Source of the DNA: LDYB01 sp037442385
Lineage (GTDB): Bacteria > Armatimonadota > Fimbriimonadia > Fimbriimonadales > GBS-DC
DNA: 17,286 bases
Assembly: GCA_037442385.1 (NCBI GenBank)
Contig: JBBIQJ010000043.1
Span: 1 to 17,286 of the forward strand
Direction: 5' to 3'
The notes beneath the pieces were generated by a model, which was not told the origin of the DNA, did not search any database, and saw nothing but the letters and a program-made list of their open reading frames with translations. Position 1 is the stretch's first letter. Each line of letters starts with the position of its first letter. Position numbers and translations under genes: made by a program. This document shows, piece after piece, positions 7,172 to 14,243 of the stretch.

Positions 7172-9465
7172 GATGGCTTGTTAAGATCCGGAAGCGCCGC
7201 GCCGAGGCGAACTCATGTTCTGACGAAATGGCGAAGAGCCTGCTGCAGCAAGGTGGGTTGCGCCGCCTGCGATACGACTATCGCAACGACATGGTGGAGG
7301 TGGAATATGACCCTGCTCAGTTGAGCGCCGAGCAAGCGGCGCAGGCGGCGGAACCCGTTCTGCGCGAGCTGGGCGCCCGTATTCCGACCTGCTCCCTGCG
7401 CGATCCAGTGAAAGGCATCTGCGAAGCGTGCCCTAGCGTCGCCCAGCACGGCAAGCAGTGGCGCATGAATGGGACGCTCTATCGCGCCTCGTTCGATGGT
7501 CAAGTGCTGACCGTAGAGCAGGTGGAGCCGCCTATCGGCACGACTCAGACGCTCCTGCGTCGTGTGCGAGTGCTGGAGCAGCCCGCGCCGCGCTGGAAAA
7601 GCCGCGCCTTCTGGGAACCCGTGCTGACCGCTGTCAACTTTGCGATGATTCTACTGGGCGCGCTGGCGAGCTGGCAGGGATGGAGTCTGGTGGCAACGAC
7701 GGCATATGTGCTGGCATATCTCAGCGGGGGCTACTTCGGCGTACTGGACGGGATTAGCACCCTGCGGCAGCGTCAGGTCGATGTGAACCTGCTGATGGTG
7801 CTGGCGGCGATAGGCGCGGCAATTGTGGGCGAAGCGCCCGAAGGCGCTATTTTGCTGTTCCTGTTCTCGCTTTCCAACACGCTTCAGAGCTATGCGCTGG
7901 CGCGCAGTCGCAAGGCAGTTCGCGCCCTGATGGCGCTCCAGCCTGAAACCGCCACGCGCCTCACCCCGGAGGGCGCGGAAACCGTGCCCGTCGAAGCACT
8001 GCAGGTGGGCGACCGCGTGCTGATTCGCCCCGGCGAGCGCATTCCCGTCGACGGCAAGGTGCTTCGGGGCGAATCCCATGTGGATCAGTCGCCCATCACG
8101 GGCGAATCGCTCCCTGTGCATAAAACCGAGGGGGCGACGGTCTATGCGGGCACCATCAACACCACAGGCACGCTGGAGATTGAGGTAACCCATCCCGCCA
8201 GCGAAACCCTGCTTCAGCGCATTTTGCATCTGGTGGAGCAGGCGCAGGAGCAGAAGGCACGCACCCAGCGGTGGCTGGAGCGGTTCGAACAACGCTATGC
8301 ATTTGTGGTGATTGGCGGCGCGGCGCTGGTGGCGCTCGGTTTGCCCCTGCTCGGGTGGGCATGGAGCGACGCCTTCTACCGTGCCATGACCCTGCTGGTG
8401 GTCGCTTCGCCCTGTGCGCTGGTGATTAGCACGCCCGCCACCCTGCTCAGCGCGATTGCAAACGGCGCACGACGCGGAATCCTTTTCAAAGGCGGCGAAC
8501 CCATCGAGCGGCTCGCTGGCATCCGCGCCGTTGCAATCGACAAAACGGGTACGCTCACCGAAGGCAAGCTGCGCTTCACCGACCTCGTGCTGACAGGAAG
8601 CATGCCCGAAAGCGAGGTCTGGCAGGTGATTGCCGATGTGGAGTCGCTCTCGGAGCATCCGCTGGCGCAGGCGCTGGTACAGGCAGCCGCGGAGCGTGGC
8701 GTCCAGCCCCAACCCATCGAGTCGTTTCAGGCAGTGCCAGGCAAGGGCGTGGTCGCCCAGCGCCATGGCGTAGCCGTGAAGATTGGCAACCTGCGCCTGT
8801 TCGAGGAAGGCGAACTGAACGAACAGACAGTGCAGGCGGTTCACACCCTGCGCCAGCAGGGCAAGACCGCGATGGTGGTGTGGGTGGATGGTCAGGCAGT
8901 GGCGGTGGCTGCGGCGGCAGACCACCTGCGCCCAAACGCAGAGCAAGCCATCCGTCAGCTCAAGGCGCTCGGCATCCAGCAGGTGGTGATGCTCACAGGC
9001 GACGCGGAGCCAATCGCGCAGGCGATTGCGAAGCAGGTGGGGATCGATAGGGTGTACGCCGATCTGCTCCCCCACGAAAAGCTGGAAGTGCTCCAGCAGT
9101 TAACACAGGAGCATGGGCGTGTGGCGATGGTCGGCGATGGAGTGAACGATGCGCCTGCGCTCGCCTCCGCCGAGGTCGGAATCGCAATGGGCGCGGGCAC
9201 CGATGTCGCGCTGGAGACCGCCGATGTCGCGCTCGTGGGGAACGATTTGCTGAACCTGCCCTATGCCTTTGGGCTGAGCCGCTACGCCATGCGCGTGCTG
9301 GTGCAAAATATTCTGTTCGCCACCGGCGTGATTGTGGCGCTGGTGATAGCGACCTTCACGGCGGGGTTGCGCCTGCCGTTCGGCGTCGTGGGGCATGAGG
9401 GCAGCACACTGCTGGTGGTGCTGAATGGGCTTCGCCTGCTACTGTATCGCGCCCCGAAACACTGA
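7168..9465 (+). CDS. P1B-4-type transition-metal-exporting ATPase (CoaT/PfeT/CtpD-like)
   Basis: A 765-residue heavy-metal P-type ATPase of the cytoplasmic membrane. Visible motifs are the actuator TGES (311-314), transmembrane SPC (414-416), phosphorylation site DKTGT (458-462), HP (497-498), the hinge GDGVND (656-661) and transmembrane HEGST (743-747). SPC together with HEGxT marks subgroup P1B-4, whose members export Fe(II), Co(II), Ni(II) or Zn(II). The N-terminus (about 1-70) looks like an HMA domain without its CxxC (only C17). It is followed by C75, C85 and C88, a possible metal-binding Cx9CxxC. AGGAGG (7155-7160) lies 7 nt before the ATG, which overlaps the methyltransferase stop. Co-transcription with a Fur/PerR-like regulator favours iron as substrate, by analogy with PerR-controlled PfeT. 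Confidence 0.92.
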   Translation: MRWLVKIRKRRAEANSCSDEMAKSLLQQGGLRRLRYDYRNDMVEVEYDPAQLSAEQAAQAAEPVLRELGARIPTCSLRDPVKGICEACPSVAQHGKQWRMNGTLYRASFDGQVLTVEQVEPPIGTTQTLLRRVRVLEQPAPRWKSRAFWEPVLTAVNFAMILLGALASWQGWSLVATTAYVLAYLSGGYFGVLDGISTLRQRQVDVNLLMVLAAIGAAIVGEAPEGAILLFLFSLSNTLQSYALARSRKAVRALMALQPETATRLTPEGAETVPVEALQVGDRVLIRPGERIPVDGKVLRGESHVDQSPITGESLPVHKTEGATVYAGTINTTGTLEIEVTHPASETLLQRILHLVEQAQEQKARTQRWLERFEQRYAFVVIGGAALVALGLPLLGWAWSDAFYRAMTLLVVASPCALVISTPATLLSAIANGARRGILFKGGEPIERLAGIRAVAIDKTGTLTEGKLRFTDLVLTGSMPESEVWQVIADVESLSEHPLAQALVQAAAERGVQPQPIESFQAVPGKGVVAQRHGVAVKIGNLRLFEEGELNEQTVQAVHTLRQQGKTAMVVWVDGQAVAVAAAADHLRPNAEQAIRQLKALGIQQVVMLTGDAEPIAQAIAKQVGIDRVYADLLPHEKLEVLQQLTQEHGRVAMVGDGVNDAPALASAEVGIAMGAGTDVALETADVALVGNDLLNLPYAFGLSRYAMRVLVQNILFATGVIVALVIATFTAGLRLPFGVVGHEGSTLLVVLNGLRLLLYRAPKH

Positions 9466-9474
9466 CGGGGCTTT
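9451..9474. terminator. Possible weak terminator between convergent genes
   Basis: GCCCCG (9451-9456) pairs with CGGGGC (9466-9471) around a 9-nt loop and is followed by TTT on the plus strand. The stem overlaps the end of the ATPase gene. The short T-run makes it a weak rho-independent terminator at best, but it is the only candidate in the 28-bp convergent gap. Confidence 0.35.
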
Positions 9475-9493
9475 CGGAGGGCATTCGGTGAGG

Positions 9494-10336
9494 CTACTCT
9501 ACCTCCAGCCACTCAATCCCGTCCCAGCCGTGGAAGCGGCGCTTCATCACCTCAATCGCTTCGGGGTTGTTGTCCACCAGAACGAACCGCCTGCCCAGTT
9601 CCAGCGCGGCGACGCCCGTGGTGCCGCTGCCCGCGAAGAAGTCCAGCACTAAATCCCCAGGGCGCGACGAAGCGCGAATGATTCGGCGCAAAATGCCCAG
9701 CGGCTTCTGGGTCGGGTAGCCCACACGTTCCTTGCTGTTGGTGGGCACAATCGTGTGCCACCACACATCGGTGGGCAGCTTACCCCGTTGCGCCTTCTCC
9801 TCGCCCACCAGCCCCGGCGCCATATAGGGGATGCGGTCTATCTCGTCGGTACTGAAGAGGTAGCGCTCAGGGTCTTTCACATAGAGCAAGATGTTATCGT
9901 GCTTGGGGGGCCATTTGCGACGGGGACGCCCCCCGTAGTCGTATGCCCAGATAATCTCGTTCAAAAAACACTCCCGTCCGAAAATCGCGTCCAGCAGAAC
10001 CTTGCAGTAATGCACTTCGCGGTAGTCGATATGAAAATAGAGGCTGCCGTGCGGCGCCAGCACGCGATACGCCTCCTGCAGGCGCGGCTCCAGAAAGGTG
10101 AGATAGTCGTCAAAAATGTCCACAAAGCTCCGTGAACCCACTGTGAGCGTCCGATATCGCCTACCCCCAAAGCCCACCCGATCGCCCGATTCCGAACGCA
10201 CCGTGCGCAACACCGTGTAGCGTTGCTCTTTGCCTGTGTTGAAGGGCGGGTCAATATAGATCAGGTCCACCGATTCGGACGGCAGGGTTTTCAGCACCGA
10301 GAGGTTATCGCCGAAGTAGATGCGTCCGCGCCACAT
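9494..10336 (-). CDS. Solitary beta-class site-specific DNA methyltransferase (adenine-N6 or cytosine-N4)
   Basis: A 280-residue methyltransferase with DPPF (29-32) before the SAM-binding DFFAGSGTT (232-240), the beta-class motif order. Other conserved-looking stretches are FDDYLTFLEPRL (75-86), HIDYREVHY (102-110) and GYPTQKPLGILRR (207-219). It lacks the CcrM-type NPMPNFRG segment and RAMA tail, so it should have a different target. No endonuclease or specificity subunit is adjacent, which suggests a housekeeping or regulatory orphan enzyme. The stop of the TIGR00300 gene lies 16 nt upstream, so it appears to be the last gene of that operon. No convincing Shine-Dalgarno sequence precedes the ATG (GAGG is 14 nt away); TATCCT lies 8 nt upstream. 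Confidence 0.87.
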   Translation of the reverse strand: MWRGRIYFGDNLSVLKTLPSESVDLIYIDPPFNTGKEQRYTVLRTVRSESGDRVGFGGRRYRTLTVGSRSFVDIFDDYLTFLEPRLQEAYRVLAPHGSLYFHIDYREVHYCKVLLDAIFGRECFLNEIIWAYDYGGRPRRKWPPKHDNILLYVKDPERYLFSTDEIDRIPYMAPGLVGEEKAQRGKLPTDVWWHTIVPTNSKERVGYPTQKPLGILRRIIRASSRPGDLVLDFFAGSGTTGVAALELGRRFVLVDNNPEAIEVMKRRFHGWDGIEWLEVE

Positions 10337-10344
10337 CAGCCGAT

Positions 10345-10350
10345 AGGATA
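10345..10350 (-). promoter_or_regulatory. TAnnnT box (TATCCT) 8 nt before the solitary methyltransferase start
   Basis: On the minus strand TATCCT precedes the ATG at 10336 by 8 nt and matches 4 of 6 bases of the -10 consensus. The start lacks a well-spaced Shine-Dalgarno. It is listed because the same spacing recurs at other SD-less starts in this window. The weakest member of that set; no -35 seen. Confidence 0.2.
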
Positions 10351-10352
10351 CC

Positions 10353-11591
10353 TCAGCTTTTGCCCCGGAACGGCTCTATCAGCTGGAGCGCCAGCTCCTT
10401 CATGAAGAAGTGGCAGTCGGTTACAATCGGGAAGGTCTGGTGTGTGCCGCGGTCGGTAAGTTTGATCACAGTATCGGCGTCGTTGTCCACACAGAAGACG
10501 CGCACGCTGGCGGGAAGCAGGTTGCCTGTCGCCACCGAGTGGAGCGTCGTGGCGACCATAATCGCGACTCCGACGCCGGGGATATGGACGCGCATGGCGT
10601 CTTGTGCATCCAGCACATCGGTAATCACTTCTGGAAGGGGACCGTCGTCCCGAATACTGCCCGCCAGCACGAAGGGGATACCGTACTTGACGCAGGTATA
10701 CATCACGCCGCGCGTCAGCACGCCCTGCTCCACCGCCTGACGGATGCCTCCCAGCAGGCGGATGCGGTTAATCGCGCGGATGTGATGCTGGTGTCCGTGT
10801 CGCACGGGCGCGCCCAGCTCCAGCGAAACGCCCAGCGAAGTGCCGTAGAGCGCCGCCTCGATATCGTGCGCGGCGAGCGCGTTCCCCGCGAACAGCACAT
10901 CGATCCAGCCGTTGCGCAACAGTTGCTCCAGATAGGCTCCCGCGCCCGTGTGGATAATCGCAGGACCGCCGACAAACAGCACCTTTTCGCCCCGCGCTTT
11001 GGCTTTGCGCACCTCTTCGGCGACGCCGCGCACCGCCCGCTCTTTGGGCTTTTCCGAAGACACATCGCTCCCCATAAAGGCGAACACGCTGGTGGGGTCG
11101 CGGCGCTCTGGAGGCGTAACGCGAATGCCCTCATGCCCCACCACGATTAAATCGCCCGCTTTAACCCGCGCCATCGGAACCGTCGCCGCGCGCCAGTGGT
11201 CGCCCTCCTGCCACACGCGCACGCCGCAGTCCATCTCGATGTTCTCCACTGGAATCCAGCGGTTATGCACGCGCACATAGGTTTCCAGATTGGTGGTGGA
11301 GTAAAAATCTTCAGGGAACACGCCATCTTTGGGAGCGGGTTCCAGATGGGCGTTCCGATGGGAAAACTGCGCCCCGTGCAGCTGCACCTCCTCCAGCACG
11401 CGCTCCAGCAGGTCTTCGCTCTCCGCCTGAACCAGAATCTCAAACTCGCTGGTCTCTTCGCGCGTGTGCCCGATTCGCGCGTGGCGTATCTCATAGCGCA
11501 CACCTTCGTAGGAGGAGAGAATATCCAGCACTTTGGAAAGCACCAGCGAGTCGATCACATGCCCTTCCAGACGAATCATTTCAGACGCCAT
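10353..11591 (-). CDS. TIGR00300 family protein (LOR/SDH domain; archaeal-type ornithine cyclodeaminase-like)
   Basis: A 412-residue protein of the LOR/SDH-domain family. The N-terminal part (about 1-180) begins with an IRLEGHVIDSLVLSKVLD-like alpha/beta domain and a central GDLIVVGHEGIRV segment. The C-terminal part has a Rossmann-like nucleotide-binding region starting near VLFVGGPAIIHTG, followed by GTSLGVSLE and HGHQHHIRAINRIR. Family members include archaeal ornithine cyclodeaminase and the C-terminal domain of cyanobacterial ArgZ/AgrE, which convert ornithine to proline and ammonia with NAD. That activity is inferred by family. The ATG at 11591 has GAGGTG about 10 nt upstream. The gene follows waaA by 35 nt and precedes a DNA methyltransferase by 16 nt, an unexpected place for amino-acid metabolism. 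Confidence 0.85.
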   Translation of the reverse strand: MASEMIRLEGHVIDSLVLSKVLDILSSYEGVRYEIRHARIGHTREETSEFEILVQAESEDLLERVLEEVQLHGAQFSHRNAHLEPAPKDGVFPEDFYSTTNLETYVRVHNRWIPVENIEMDCGVRVWQEGDHWRAATVPMARVKAGDLIVVGHEGIRVTPPERRDPTSVFAFMGSDVSSEKPKERAVRGVAEEVRKAKARGEKVLFVGGPAIIHTGAGAYLEQLLRNGWIDVLFAGNALAAHDIEAALYGTSLGVSLELGAPVRHGHQHHIRAINRIRLLGGIRQAVEQGVLTRGVMYTCVKYGIPFVLAGSIRDDGPLPEVITDVLDAQDAMRVHIPGVGVAIMVATTLHSVATGNLLPASVRVFCVDNDADTVIKLTDRGTHQTFPIVTDCHFFMKELALQLIEPFRGKS

Positions 11592-11626
11592 CGTCGGTTG
11601 CACCTCGCGTGGGGAATTGTACCCGT

Positions 11627-12958
11627 TCAGAGTTTTCGAGGTCGGATGCCGAGCGCGAGCTGACGGGTTTGCTGGGCGTGGTTCCACCAGCGCAGGAGGT
11701 GTTCCAGTGTACGCTGGGTAGCACCCTGGTGGGTCTGGATAAGCTCGCGTGCTTTTTGTTCCATCTCAGCGCGTCGCGTGGGGTTCTGAAGCAGTTCCAG
11801 AATCCCCTGCGCCAGCGCGGGCGCATCGACAACCTCAAAGCCGACACCTGCGTCTTTCGCCATCTGGGCAATATCGCGGAAGTTGTGGGTGTGGGGTCCG
11901 AAAAAGACGGGTTTGCCGTGCGCCAGGGGCTGAAACAGATTCTGACCGCCCAGCGGGGCGAACGCGCCGCCCACAACCGCCACATCTCCAACCGCATAGA
12001 GCCGCGCTAACTCACCAAAAGTGTCCACCACCACAACCTGTGCATACTCGCCCTCAGGCAAGGGAAGCCGACTGCGGAGCACCGGGTTCCACCCATAACT
12101 CTGCAACGGCTCGACCAGTTCAGGCACACGCTCCAGATGGCGCGGGGCAATCACCAGGCAAACATTCGGCATCTGGCTCTGCACGGCGCGATACGCTTCG
12201 GCGATCAGTCGCTCTTCTTCGGGCGTGCGTGTGCTACCCACCACAATCACGGGCGCTTCGGGGGGTAGCGAGAGCCGCCGACGCCATTCCGCGGGGTCCA
12301 CATCCGTCGCTTCCAGTGCCTGGTCAAACTTGGTGTTGCCACAAACCTCCACGCGCGCCGGCGAGATGCCCAGCGCCACAAAGCGCGCGGCGTCCAGCGG
12401 CGACTGGGCGCATACGAAATCCACCCACTCCAGCATCTGGCGATAAAAAGGGCGCACCCTCTGGGCACGGCGGAAGCTGCGGTCGCTCAAACGCCCGTTC
12501 AACACAAGGGTGAATCCCTCGCGCCGATGCTGCTCCGCCAGTAAATTCAGCCACAGCTCCGTTTCAAATAGCGCGAGCAGATCGGGCTGGATTCGGCTCA
12601 GCGCACGGCGAACCGCAAAGGGAAAATCGAGCGGGAAATAGGCGATATAGTCCACCCAGTCGCGTGCCGAGTCGTGTGCCGTGCGTTGCCCTGTGGGGGT
12701 GGTGGTGGTCAGCACGATTTCGGCGTCGGGGAGGGCGGCGCGCATCGCTTTCAACACGGGGAGCGCTGCCAGCGTCTCCCCCACCGACACGCAATGCACC
12801 CAGATTCGGCGCTTGCCCCCTGGAGGGGGTACTGCAACGAACCCGAACCGCTCCCACCATCGCTCGCGCCATGAACCTGTGAGAATCCGCCAGCCAATAT
12901 AGATTACCCATAGGGGGGTCAGCAGGAACAGAATCAGGTTATACACCAGCCGAATCAT
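11627..12958 (-). CDS. waaA: 3-deoxy-D-manno-octulosonic acid (Kdo) transferase
   Basis: A 443-residue GT-B enzyme of family GT30 that transfers Kdo from CMP-Kdo to a lipid A precursor at the cytoplasmic face of the inner membrane. The N-terminal hydrophobic anchor (about 6-24) is followed by WVHCVSVGE, with the catalytic-base glutamate E61 (E60 in Aquifex WaaA). Also visible are LNGRLSDRSF (153-162), CGNTKFD (206-212), GSTRTPEEE (241-249), APRHLER (271-277) and GPHTHNF (354-360). The donor-site segment reads GGQNLFQP (337-344), where many homologues have GGHNxxEP. Its start overlaps the DUF374 acyltransferase stop as ATGA, with GGGAGG about 10 nt upstream. It is strong evidence for a Kdo-containing outer membrane. 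Confidence 0.92.
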   Translation of the reverse strand: MIRLVYNLILFLLTPLWVIYIGWRILTGSWRERWWERFGFVAVPPPGGKRRIWVHCVSVGETLAALPVLKAMRAALPDAEIVLTTTTPTGQRTAHDSARDWVDYIAYFPLDFPFAVRRALSRIQPDLLALFETELWLNLLAEQHRREGFTLVLNGRLSDRSFRRAQRVRPFYRQMLEWVDFVCAQSPLDAARFVALGISPARVEVCGNTKFDQALEATDVDPAEWRRRLSLPPEAPVIVVGSTRTPEEERLIAEAYRAVQSQMPNVCLVIAPRHLERVPELVEPLQSYGWNPVLRSRLPLPEGEYAQVVVVDTFGELARLYAVGDVAVVGGAFAPLGGQNLFQPLAHGKPVFFGPHTHNFRDIAQMAKDAGVGFEVVDAPALAQGILELLQNPTRRAEMEQKARELIQTHQGATQRTLEHLLRWWNHAQQTRQLALGIRPRKL

Positions 12959-13635
12959 CGGGGATGCCCTCCCCGTGCAATCTGTTCCGCACGCGCTTCG
13001 AGCGCATTAATGGCGTCTTCCATCTGCTCAGCGAGCCGCGCGAAGGCGTCCTTATCGGCGTCTTCAGGGACCCAAACGGGCTCTCCTATCAGGAACGCCC
13101 CGCGTGCAAACGGCAACGGGATGAGATAGCGGTCCCAAGTGGGCAGCAGGATACGCGGATAGGCGCTCACGCCTGCAGGATAAATTGGCGCGCCCGCTTT
13201 TTGCGCAATCAGTAACGCGCCTGGCTGAAATTTACGGCTGGGACCACGCGGTCCGTCGGGAGTGAACGCCAGCACGCCGCCCCGCTTCACCTCGCGTGCC
13301 GCCTCCAAAGCCGCACGCACCCCGCCCCGACTGGTGGAACCGCGCAGAATGTTGAACCCGAAGCGACGGAAAATCTCCGCCTGCACTTCGCCGTCGCGCG
13401 AGAGCGAAATCAGCGCCCAGATGCCCCGCCCTCGCATGAAGTTCGCTGGGATCAGCGTGCGCCCGTGCCACGAGACCATCACCGCACCCGTGCCCTCCTG
13501 TAAGTGGCGCTCAATTGGCTCCCAGCCTTCCACATAGAGGCGCACGGTGCGTCCAATCGTGCGCGCCAGTGTGTAGCCCAACCAGCCCAGCCGTTTCGCA
13601 CGCCGCAAAGTCGCTGCCGAAGGCGTCTCCGACAC
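12955..13635 (-). CDS. DUF374-type lysophospholipid/lipid A acyltransferase family protein
   Basis: A 226-residue protein of the COG2121 (DUF374) branch of glycerolipid/lauroyl acyltransferases. The putative catalytic histidine sits in WHGRT (56-60). The other blocks are SRDGE (79-83), RGSTSRGG (98-105) and TPDGPRGPSRKFQPGA (125-140), typical of the acyl-acceptor and donor pocket. Genes of this family often sit next to waaA, and here the stop overlaps the waaA start by 4 nt, so a role in acylating a lipid A-like molecule is a reasonable inference. It has no clear membrane helix and is probably peripheral. The start is GTG at 13635, 8 nt after the sigma factor stop. No Shine-Dalgarno is present at normal spacing; a perfect TATAAT lies 7 nt upstream, overlapping that stop codon. 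Confidence 0.85.
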   Translation of the reverse strand: MSETPSAATLRRAKRLGWLGYTLARTIGRTVRLYVEGWEPIERHLQEGTGAVMVSWHGRTLIPANFMRGRGIWALISLSRDGEVQAEIFRRFGFNILRGSTSRGGVRAALEAAREVKRGGVLAFTPDGPRGPSRKFQPGALLIAQKAGAPIYPAGVSAYPRILLPTWDRYLIPLPFARGAFLIGEPVWVPEDADKDAFARLAEQMEDAINALEARAEQIARGGHPR

Positions 13636-13642
13636 GGTTCCG

Positions 13643-13648
13643 ATTATA
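13643..13648 (-). promoter_or_regulatory. Candidate -10 box (TATAAT) for a leaderless acyltransferase transcript
   Basis: A perfect minus-strand TATAAT ends 7 nt before the GTG at 13635, so transcription would begin at or next to the start codon. The first TAA of the box is also the stop codon of the upstream sigma factor gene, so chance is possible. No TTGACA-like element is seen 16-18 bp upstream. Confidence 0.4.
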
Positions 13649-14231
13649 CCTGCTCTGACTCGCGCAGGTACGCCTCCAGCTTCTGGCGGAGCATCGCCCG
13701 CGCCCGATGAAGCCGCGCCTTCACTGCAGGTATCGTCAGTCCCAGACGCCGCGCCGTCTCTTCCGTGGAAAGCCCCTCTACATCGCGCAAGATAAGCACG
13801 GGGCGCAACGAGTCGGGCAGCGCGGCAATCGCCTGCTGGACGCGCTCACGCAACTCGTTCTCTATCACAATCGCTTCAGGATCCTGCACCTGCTTGTCAA
13901 TCAACTCACGCAGGATTGCCTTCCCCTCTTCGCTGTTGAGGGGGTCGTCCAGCGAATAGAAGCGATCCAGCTCTTTACGGGCGCGAATACAGAGGCGTCG
14001 GGCGATAGTGTAGAGCCATGTGGCGAAGCTGGCGTCACCACGAAAGTTCTGGAGCGCACGGAACGCACTGAGCAGGGCATCCTGAAGCACATCGTGCGTG
14101 GTCTCCGTGTGCCCCCCGCATGTCTTCAGGAGCGCGCGGAACACCTTGTCCCGATGGCGGAGCCACAGGCGGTCGAACGCTTCGGTGTCGCCCGCCTTCG
14201 CACGCTCAATCAGCATCGAGTCGTCGGTCAT
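13644..14231 (-). CDS. RNA polymerase sigma factor, ECF (sigma-70 family)
   Basis: A 195-residue extracytoplasmic-function sigma factor. Sigma region 2 (about 19-88) includes DVLQDALLSAFRAL and the -10-recognition segment FATWLYTIARRLC. Region 4 (about 132-187) includes ALPDSLRPVLILRDVEGLS and the helix-turn-helix ETARRLGLTIPAVKARLHRAR. Regions 1 and 3 are absent, as expected for the group. It would direct RNA polymerase to a dedicated promoter set. No gene resembling a classical anti-sigma factor is adjacent. Upstream, 9 nt away, is a membrane protein gene; downstream, 8 nt away, is the DUF374/waaA pair, suggesting an envelope-related role. The ATG at 14231 has no Shine-Dalgarno; TAGAAT lies 6 nt upstream. 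Confidence 0.92.
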   Translation of the reverse strand: MTDDSMLIERAKAGDTEAFDRLWLRHRDKVFRALLKTCGGHTETTHDVLQDALLSAFRALQNFRGDASFATWLYTIARRLCIRARKELDRFYSLDDPLNSEEGKAILRELIDKQVQDPEAIVIENELRERVQQAIAALPDSLRPVLILRDVEGLSTEETARRLGLTIPAVKARLHRARAMLRQKLEAYLRESEQV

Positions 14232-14237
14232 GGCATG

Positions 14238-14243
14238 ATTCTA
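14238..14243 (-). promoter_or_regulatory. Candidate -10 box (TAGAAT) overlapping a GANTC site before the sigma factor gene
   Basis: Minus-strand TAGAAT (5 of 6 bases of the -10 consensus) ends 6 nt before the ATG at 14231; its TAG is also the stop of the upstream gene. A GANTC site (plus-strand GATTC, 14237-14241) overlaps it, so methylation by the CcrM-like enzyme in this window could touch this element. There is no recognisable -35. Confidence 0.3.

Noticed and set aside
7651..9075. Long open frame opposite the P-type ATPase gene (474 codons)
   Set aside because: Histidine-, leucine- and cysteine-rich mirror frame caused by GC-rich codon use of the ATPase; no domain, no ribosome binding site.
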